From: a virus
Direction: 5' to 3' (one strand)
IMG/VR virus record: IMGVR_UViG_3300043777_000065
Location: 1 to 45,943 of that record
DNA: 45,943 bases
Below, in pieces: positions 40,894-45,943 of the stretch. Each line of letters opens with the position of its first letter. The first letter of the stretch is position 1. Below the pieces are notes generated by a model. It searched no databases. It saw nothing but the letters and a program-made list of their open reading frames with translations, and was not told the DNA's origin. The position numbers and the translations under genes are program-made.

Positions 40894-41126
40894 GCTCCAC
40901 GCTTGCCACCGTCTACCGAGATGCGCGCACGATTCTCCGCCTCTGCGCGCCAGGCTCGCTCACCTGGTCCCAGATTCGTAGGATCATGTCCGACAACGGC
41001 GATCGCGCCGTTGATGCTGTGGATTACTGCCTACGACATGAATGGATCATGCGCCGCACGGTGCAGCTCGATCCGCTGACTCAATCAACCGACTATGTCG
41101 TTACCAGGCATGGATTGCGCATATGA
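40890..41126 (+). CDS. Small winged-helix-like protein
   Basis: 78 aa, ATGA overlaps on both sides. SLTWSQIRRIMSDNGDRAVDAVDYCLRHEWIMRRTVQLD in outline reads as helix-turn-helix plus wing, like many phage MarR-style or dissociation-type proteins. It ends DYVVTRHGLRI, a typical closing strand. It may regulate late genes, since it directly precedes terminase. Inference only. Confidence 0.55.
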   Translation: MSSTLATVYRDARTILRLCAPGSLTWSQIRRIMSDNGDRAVDAVDYCLRHEWIMRRTVQLDPLTQSTDYVVTRHGLRI

Positions 41127-41773
41127 TCAAGCGGCGCGGACCTGGCAGGCCGAAAGGCTCGAAGAATCGCAACCCCGGTGCGGTGCGGGTCAAGCCGCAC
41201 ATTGACGGCATCCCCGAGCGCAAGGTCAAGGGCGCGCTGCGCTTCCCAGGCGTCTCGGAGGAGGAGAAGCGGCGCCGCTGTGCTGAGATCGCACGCAAGG
41301 GTGCCGCTGCCCGCTGGGGGAAGCCTCCTCCCCCGCCGAAACCGATCGAGGAGCAATACCAGGACGCCAAGGCGGAAGCGAAAGCGAACCGTGAGCCGGA
41401 GCTCACCGTCACCGACTTTCAAAAACTGGAGAAAGCTAAGGTCGATATCGAGCGCGGCATTGCATTGAAGCTCGCCAACGAGGAGCGGCTGCGCATGCTC
41501 ATCCCGGCGCAGGAAGTCGAGGAGACCTATAACCGTCTCATCGATACGATGGAGCGCGTCCTGCGCGAGCTTCCCGCGACGATCGAGGCGGACGAGACCT
41601 TGGACGAGGTCCAAGCGGCGCATGCGCGCAAGCTCGTCGCGTCGAATCTGACCAACATACGCGAACGGCTCTCGGAAGGAGCGGTCTATGGATTCGACGA
41701 CACTGGAGGAGCCGCTCCACAAGGAAACGCTCCGGATGATCATCCGGACGGCCCTGTCGAGGCTCAAGCCTAA
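41123..41773 (+). CDS. Terminase small subunit
   Basis: 216 aa. It begins with an AT-hook (RRGPGRPKGSKN) that can grip AT-rich DNA. A basic region with HARKGAAARW-like sequence and a Pro run follow. A long coiled coil (DFQKLEKAKVDIERGIALKLANEERL in outline) plus EVEETYNRLIDTMERVLRELPATIEA follows, the Nu1-like part that assembles and contacts the large subunit. The gene overlaps the large subunit gene by 86 bases. The AT-hook in place of a classic winged helix is notable. Confidence 0.75.
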   Translation: MIKRRGPGRPKGSKNRNPGAVRVKPHIDGIPERKVKGALRFPGVSEEEKRRRCAEIARKGAAARWGKPPPPPKPIEEQYQDAKAEAKANREPELTVTDFQKLEKAKVDIERGIALKLANEERLRMLIPAQEVEETYNRLIDTMERVLRELPATIEADETLDEVQAAHARKLVASNLTNIRERLSEGAVYGFDDTGGAAPQGNAPDDHPDGPVEAQA

Positions 41774-43805
41774 GGCCCGCGAGACCCATTATCAATTTGC
41801 TACGAGAGTCAAGCTCCCGGACGGTCGTCGTGAGGGCGATCCCTACAACCCGAAATCGCATCAGGTCCAGGATGCCATCCTGCAGGAGACCCTCCGGGGT
41901 TACGTCAAGCTGACGATCGTCAAGCCGGTGCAGGATGGCGGGACGCTCGTCGCTTTGATCATCCTCTTTTACCGAGCGATCGCGCTTCATCAATTCGTGG
42001 TCGTCGCCTTTCCGACCATGAAGCTCGCGCAGGACATATGGACAACGAAAATCCTCCCAGTGCTGCGCGCCTTTGGTGGGCAGGAGCCGGTCTCGGGTGG
42101 CGTCTCTGGAGCCGATCGCATCATCGTGCTTCCCGGCGGCGGCAAGTTTGCCCTGCGTACCTCTGGCGGAACGGGCGAGAGCGGACAAGCGGCGATCTCG
42201 GCTGATGTGATGATGATCGATGAGTTTGACGACTGGCCATCGCTCGATCGTACGCGAGCGATTGCACAACGCATCGAGGAGGCGGCGGACCCGTTCATCA
42301 TTCAACCGTCCACCGTCAAGAAAATATCGGAGTCGATTCTCCTCGGGGAGTACCAAGCTGGCACCGCATCACGGATGCACTACCCATGCCCGCATTGCGG
42401 CGAGTTCCAGACGCTCGATTGGAAATGCATGAAATGGGATGAGGATGACGGCAGGCTGAAGGAGAATACCGAGCGCATCGTGTGCCAGAAAAACGGCTGC
42501 GTCATCGCTCCAGCGCTGCGGCGCGGCATGTTATTCAAAGGCAAACTCCTGCATAAGAATCAGACCATCGCAAAAGATGGGGCGATCACGGGCGAGTGTC
42601 CGAACAAAAAGCACTTGTCCGTCATGTGGAACCGGCTCGAAAGCCCCCGCAAGACGCTCGCCACGACCGTCGAGGCCTATCTGGAAGCGCGCTTCACGCT
42701 CGAAGCGCAGGGCGATCACGGCCCCATGAAGCGTTTCTATCATGACTATCTGTCGGTCCCCTACACAGGCGAGCTGGAGGAGCTCGAATCCTCACCAGTT
42801 TTGAAGCCTCAATTACTCGCGCAAAAGTCGCAGCGTTCGACCTTCTCGGAATCTGAGCATACCTCCGACACGATCCGCAACGGCGATCAAATGTACGGCC
42901 TCTTTGTGCGCAACCTGGTCAAGCAAATGCCGACCGATGCGGAGGGCATCATCGCGGCAATCGACGTGCAGCATAACCGCGTCTATTGGGGGATGACCGC
43001 CGTAGCGGCAAACACGACCGAGTACGATGTCGGGTGGGGGATCGAGTACGCTCGGGCGGACCAGACGCCGGGGACGGACGATGAAATGTGGTTGTTGTTC
43101 AATCGAACGGCGGAGCTCATCTTTTCCAAGTGCGGCGGGCTGCCGTGGATCGTGGGAGGGATTGACTGCGGCGACCAGCGCGACCTGGTGCGCAAATGGG
43201 CGGACACCTATCACAACCGGGGGTGGCGGGCTGTGCGCGGCGACGTGTTGTTCAAAGCCGAAGGCCCGCCGGATATCGACGGCATCAGTTGCGTCCGCGA
43301 GGGACAGATATTCCTGCATACCGACCATCTCCGCGATTTATTCCATCAATCGATCCGGCGACCGGAGAATGCACCCGGTGCCGTCATCTTTCCGCGCGGA
43401 CTCACGACGCAGTCGACGCAGTACTTCAAGCACTTATGCAAACGGCAAACGATCGTTGTCCTCGCATCCGATCGCAAGACCAAGCGCACGGACACTCTGG
43501 TGCAGTCGGGTCGAGAAGACTGGTTGGACATCCGGGCCTACATCCGAGGATTGCATATCGGCTGGCGCGCACAGATGGGGCAGCTTGACCGGAGCGCATT
43601 CGCGGCCAAGGCAGCGGCGGCGGCGGCGGCCACCGATGCGGCGCGGCAAAGCCTCGGGATCAAGCCTGGAGCCTTCCACGTTCCGCAGGGAGAGGACGAG
43701 GAGGAGCCCCGCCGCGTGGGGTCCAGGATCCGATTTATTCCGGCAAACGGAGCGGGCCGGCAACGTAACCTCTTGCAGGGACGGCGTCAGCGGTGGCGAA
43801 CCTAG
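41688..43805 (+). CDS. Terminase large subunit (GpA family)
   Basis: 705 aa; the ATG at 41688 follows AAGGAG at 8 bases, inside the small-subunit gene. The ATPase domain has KPVQDGGTLVA (79-89), the deviant Walker A of the GpA group, and Walker B VMMIDEFDD (174-182). A Cys pair YPCPHCGEF (232-240) and CQKNGC form a zinc site. In the nuclease half, IAAIDVQHNRVYW and GGIDCGDQRDLV carry the metal-binding Asp residues. GpA-type packaging usually makes cohesive ends. The cos site could not be located. Confidence 0.93.
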   Translation: MDSTTLEEPLHKETLRMIIRTALSRLKPKARETHYQFATRVKLPDGRREGDPYNPKSHQVQDAILQETLRGYVKLTIVKPVQDGGTLVALIILFYRAIALHQFVVVAFPTMKLAQDIWTTKILPVLRAFGGQEPVSGGVSGADRIIVLPGGGKFALRTSGGTGESGQAAISADVMMIDEFDDWPSLDRTRAIAQRIEEAADPFIIQPSTVKKISESILLGEYQAGTASRMHYPCPHCGEFQTLDWKCMKWDEDDGRLKENTERIVCQKNGCVIAPALRRGMLFKGKLLHKNQTIAKDGAITGECPNKKHLSVMWNRLESPRKTLATTVEAYLEARFTLEAQGDHGPMKRFYHDYLSVPYTGELEELESSPVLKPQLLAQKSQRSTFSESEHTSDTIRNGDQMYGLFVRNLVKQMPTDAEGIIAAIDVQHNRVYWGMTAVAANTTEYDVGWGIEYARADQTPGTDDEMWLLFNRTAELIFSKCGGLPWIVGGIDCGDQRDLVRKWADTYHNRGWRAVRGDVLFKAEGPPDIDGISCVREGQIFLHTDHLRDLFHQSIRRPENAPGAVIFPRGLTTQSTQYFKHLCKRQTIVVLASDRKTKRTDTLVQSGREDWLDIRAYIRGLHIGWRAQMGQLDRSAFAAKAAAAAAATDAARQSLGIKPGAFHVPQGEDEEEPRRVGSRIRFIPANGAGRQRNLLQGRRQRWRT

Positions 43806-43876
43806 CCAATTGAACCATGCTTAATCGAGGGGGGACTTGACAGGGGTGTAGGATTGCAGGTAGGAGCGGCCTGCAC

Positions 43877-44188
43877 TTGAGCACCGGATATACCGACTAC
43901 TTCCAGTATTTTTATACAAATCCTCAGCTCTCGCTGCAGCGTGCGTATGCGCATCTCCAAGCGCTTTTCGATATGCAAGGTCCGCGCACGGCGGCGGATG
44001 GTGTGCAATACGATCCGGAAGTCGTCGAAGCGGCCATCATCCGCACTGAGCGGCATATCAAGGATCTCAACCAGCGCTTGAACGGCGTTGGCATGCCGCG
44101 TCTCATTCCGACTCGGCGGGTCGACCCCGGCCCGAATGTCGGCATTTCCGGCTCTGGCAGCATCCCGAATAGCGGGAGCGGTCCGTGA
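43877..44188 (+). CDS. gpW-position head-tail connector protein (candidate)
   Basis: 103 aa from a TTG at 43877 preceded by TAGGAG (43861-43866). A helical N-terminal half (DPEVVEAAIIRTERHIKDLNQRL) and a Gly/Ser/Pro-rich C-terminus. It lies between terminase and portal genes, the place of lambda gpW, which closes the filled head. The size fits but sequence similarity is not obvious. Bases 43856-43874 can fold GCAGG/CCTGC with the ribosome site in the loop, which might tune translation. Confidence 0.55.
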   Translation: MSTGYTDYFQYFYTNPQLSLQRAYAHLQALFDMQGPRTAADGVQYDPEVVEAAIIRTERHIKDLNQRLNGVGMPRLIPTRRVDPGPNVGISGSGSIPNSGSGP

Positions 44189-45876
44189 GCAAGCGTAAGA
44201 AAGCGGCGAAGGTCGTTGTTGCACAGCGCGTGCGCGAGCCGCGCCGCGATCTCGTCTCGACGATGCGCGTCATCATCCCTGGCGCGAACGGCTCTCGGAT
44301 GGTCTTCGCCGCGCCGCGCATCGCGCCCTCCGGCATTCAAGCCCGGCGGGGATCGTATCGTGGCGCGAACAATCCGCGCACCCGCACACAGACCCCGTTC
44401 GGCGGATCCGGCGACCAGCACGCCGACCCGTGGACGCGCCGCATCATGCGCGAGATCAGCCGCGACATGGAGCGCAATGCCGGCGCCTACTCGACGATGC
44501 TCGACGAGTACGCCCGCGTCATGGTGGGGGATGGCGTGCGTGCGCTCTGCCGTTCAAAAGACGAGAATTGGAACAAGCTCGCCGGCGATTGGCTGCATCG
44601 CAAGTGCCTGTTGACCGGCGTCGGCTCGATCGATAGCCGGCAGCGGCAGAGCCACTACGCGCAACAGGCGGAGTTTGTCCGCTCGACGGCGCGCGATGGC
44701 GACTGCCTCATGATCCGCCGTGCAGACTTCCGCATTCAGATGGTCGAGGCGGACCAGGTGACGAGCGGCCCGGCGGCGCTCCTGGTGGGCGGCACGACGA
44801 ATGGGATGCTGAGCTATGCGGACGGCGTCCATATGGACGACGATGGCGCGACGATCTTCTACACGGTGTGTCCCTACGACGAGCGCACGGGATCGATCGC
44901 GCTTGGGCAGCCGATCAACTATCCGGCGGACGTGTGCTCCTTCGCTGCGATCAAGACGCGCATCTCGCAGACGCGCGGCATTCCGCTCCTCGTCTCCGGC
45001 ATGGTCTCCTTCGAGCGGCTCGATTCCTTCATGGAGTCGGAGGTCATTGCCGCCGAGCAAGGTTCGCAGATCTATGGCGCTGTTGAATACCCTGAGGGGA
45101 ACATGGGGTACGCCGGCACCTACGGGGCCCAATCCCCGTCGACCGGGAATGATTCGCAGCCTCCGACCCCTGGCTTTTCTGGCGGCCTCGTCAATGCACC
45201 GCAGGGGAATATTGACTGGCATGAGACCGTTGCCGGCGCCGTGATCGAGCTCCCGGACGGCAAGAAATACGTACCGATCAACCCGCAGCGGCCGAACCGC
45301 GATGCGGCGCCCTTCATGATCGAGCTCTTGCGGCAATTCAATGCCAATGGCGGATTGCCCTACGAGATCACCTACAACGACCTGCGCGGACTCTCCTGGA
45401 ACGTCCAGCGCGGCATGGTCCAGGCGGCGCGGGACAAGATCGTCGTTCCGCAAAATCTGATCTATGCGCCAGTCTTCCGCGACAACTTCCGCTGGATGCT
45501 GGCGAACGCCATCGCATCCGGCGAGCTGCCGATGGTCGAGGGCTGGGACCAGCTCGACTTGCTTTTCCCTCGCATCTCCTGGCCGGATGAGGGCAAGGAA
45601 TTCGAGGCGCAGAAAGCGGGGCTCCGGGGCGGGCTCACGACGCGCCATCGCATCTTTGGACCCGACTGGCGTTCGATGATCGATGAGCAGATGATCGAGC
45701 TGGAGTACGCGACCGAGAAGGTTGTGCAATACAACAAGCGATTCCCGGACTTCAAGATGAAGCCCCAGGAGCTCCTCGGTCTCGTCGACCATGGCGACGA
45801 GTCGACCATGGATGGCGGCGACGAGGTCAAGGCACCAGGAAAGAAAACCAAGAATCCCGAGGAGGTCGAATCGTGA
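44185..45876 (+). CDS. Portal protein (lambda family)
   Basis: 563 aa, GTG start overlapping the preceding stop as GTGA. Lambda gpB-like portal: GGSGDQHADPWTRRIMREISRDMERN is followed by the conserved helix YSTMLDEYARVMVGDGVRAL. Then come VRSTARDGDCLMIRRADFRIQMVEADQV and GGLPYEITYNDLRGLSW with the wing and stem regions. Basic N-terminus and acidic, Lys-rich C-terminus. It forms the ring through which DNA enters and leaves the head. The stop (45874-45876) lies in the terminal repeat and overlaps the protease start. Confidence 0.93.
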   Translation: MSKRKKAAKVVVAQRVREPRRDLVSTMRVIIPGANGSRMVFAAPRIAPSGIQARRGSYRGANNPRTRTQTPFGGSGDQHADPWTRRIMREISRDMERNAGAYSTMLDEYARVMVGDGVRALCRSKDENWNKLAGDWLHRKCLLTGVGSIDSRQRQSHYAQQAEFVRSTARDGDCLMIRRADFRIQMVEADQVTSGPAALLVGGTTNGMLSYADGVHMDDDGATIFYTVCPYDERTGSIALGQPINYPADVCSFAAIKTRISQTRGIPLLVSGMVSFERLDSFMESEVIAAEQGSQIYGAVEYPEGNMGYAGTYGAQSPSTGNDSQPPTPGFSGGLVNAPQGNIDWHETVAGAVIELPDGKKYVPINPQRPNRDAAPFMIELLRQFNANGGLPYEITYNDLRGLSWNVQRGMVQAARDKIVVPQNLIYAPVFRDNFRWMLANAIASGELPMVEGWDQLDLLFPRISWPDEGKEFEAQKAGLRGGLTTRHRIFGPDWRSMIDEQMIELEYATEKVVQYNKRFPDFKMKPQELLGLVDHGDESTMDGGDEVKAPGKKTKNPEEVES

Positions 45877-45943
45877 TTGCCAATGTCTCTCCCGGCCGCG
45901 TTGGCGACGGCGATCCGAAGTCGCACGGCCGCTGGCGCCTCAA
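45817..45943. repeat. Right copy of 127-bp terminal direct repeat
   Basis: Identical to bases 1-127; it carries the end of the portal gene and a partial copy (from 45873) of the start of the protease gene whose full version begins at 57. Joining the copies gives one continuous circle with intact genes. Confidence 0.95.

Noticed and set aside
43806-43876. Strong late promoter starting at TTGACA 43837
   Set aside because: No acceptable -10 hexamer at 15-19 bases.
1-45943. Search for tRNA genes, CRISPR arrays, integrase, insertion sequences and attachment sites
   Set aside because: None seen by reading both strands; no T-loop motif in a cloverleaf context, no spaced repeat array, and no recombinase motif.

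Overview
This window is a complete circular tailed-phage (Caudoviricetes) genome, probably assembled from metagenomic reads. Its first and last 127 bases are identical, so the unique length is 45,816 bp and the ends fall arbitrarily across the portal/protease junction. The head genes (GpA-type terminase, lambda-family portal, gpW-position protein) and a long tail operon suggest a siphovirus. The base composition is GC-rich with AGGAG-type ribosome sites. Two proteins carry lipoboxes, which fits a Gram-negative host, but nothing in the sequence identifies the host. I see no integrase, transposase, tRNA or CRISPR array.

Layout. (1) The rightward late block runs 41123..45876 and continues through the circle join to 19769. 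It holds terminase small and large subunits, a gpW-like protein, portal, protease/scaffold, decoration protein, major capsid, a stem-loop attenuator, a large repeat-built fibre, membrane proteins, neck genes, tail tube, a short tape-measure candidate, tail-tip genes and a two-domain glycosyltransferase. (2) A leftward group at 19759..21267 encodes a methyltransferase, two unknown proteins and a 49-aa ribbon-helix-helix-like protein. (3) A rightward cassette of ten small unknown genes lies at 21381..23989. It is fed by promoters that share the operator ACCRATATNGGT. (4) A tightly overlapping leftward early operon runs 35372..23913. It encodes an acidic repeat protein, small membrane and lipoproteins, many zinc-binding miniproteins, a DUF2800 nuclease, a DUF2815 protein, family A DNA polymerase, VRR-NUC nuclease and an SNF2-type helicase. 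(5) Rightward from 35525 come a primase-helicase, an iteron-rich AT-rich region that looks like the replication origin, small genes including a DUF3846-like protein, and an acquired HNH endonuclease, leading into the terminase genes.

How it works together. The DUF2800, DUF2815, polymerase A, VRR-NUC, SNF2 helicase and VirE-like primase genes form a replication module known from many phages. Here it is split across two divergent transcripts that start about 35.4 kb, where one more operator copy sits. The ribbon-helix-helix gene at 21267 is divergent from the operator-controlled cassette and is the natural candidate for its regulator. Genes overlap almost everywhere by ATGA, GTGA or TAATG, so translation is probably coupled. 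Several genes shorter than 60 codons fill the apparent gaps exactly, and these overlaps fix the start codons of their neighbours.

Most interesting: the shared-operator cassette with its likely repressor, the iteron and inverted-repeat origin next to the primase-helicase, and the glycosyltransferase plus methyltransferase at the end of the tail operon. No endolysin could be recognised.
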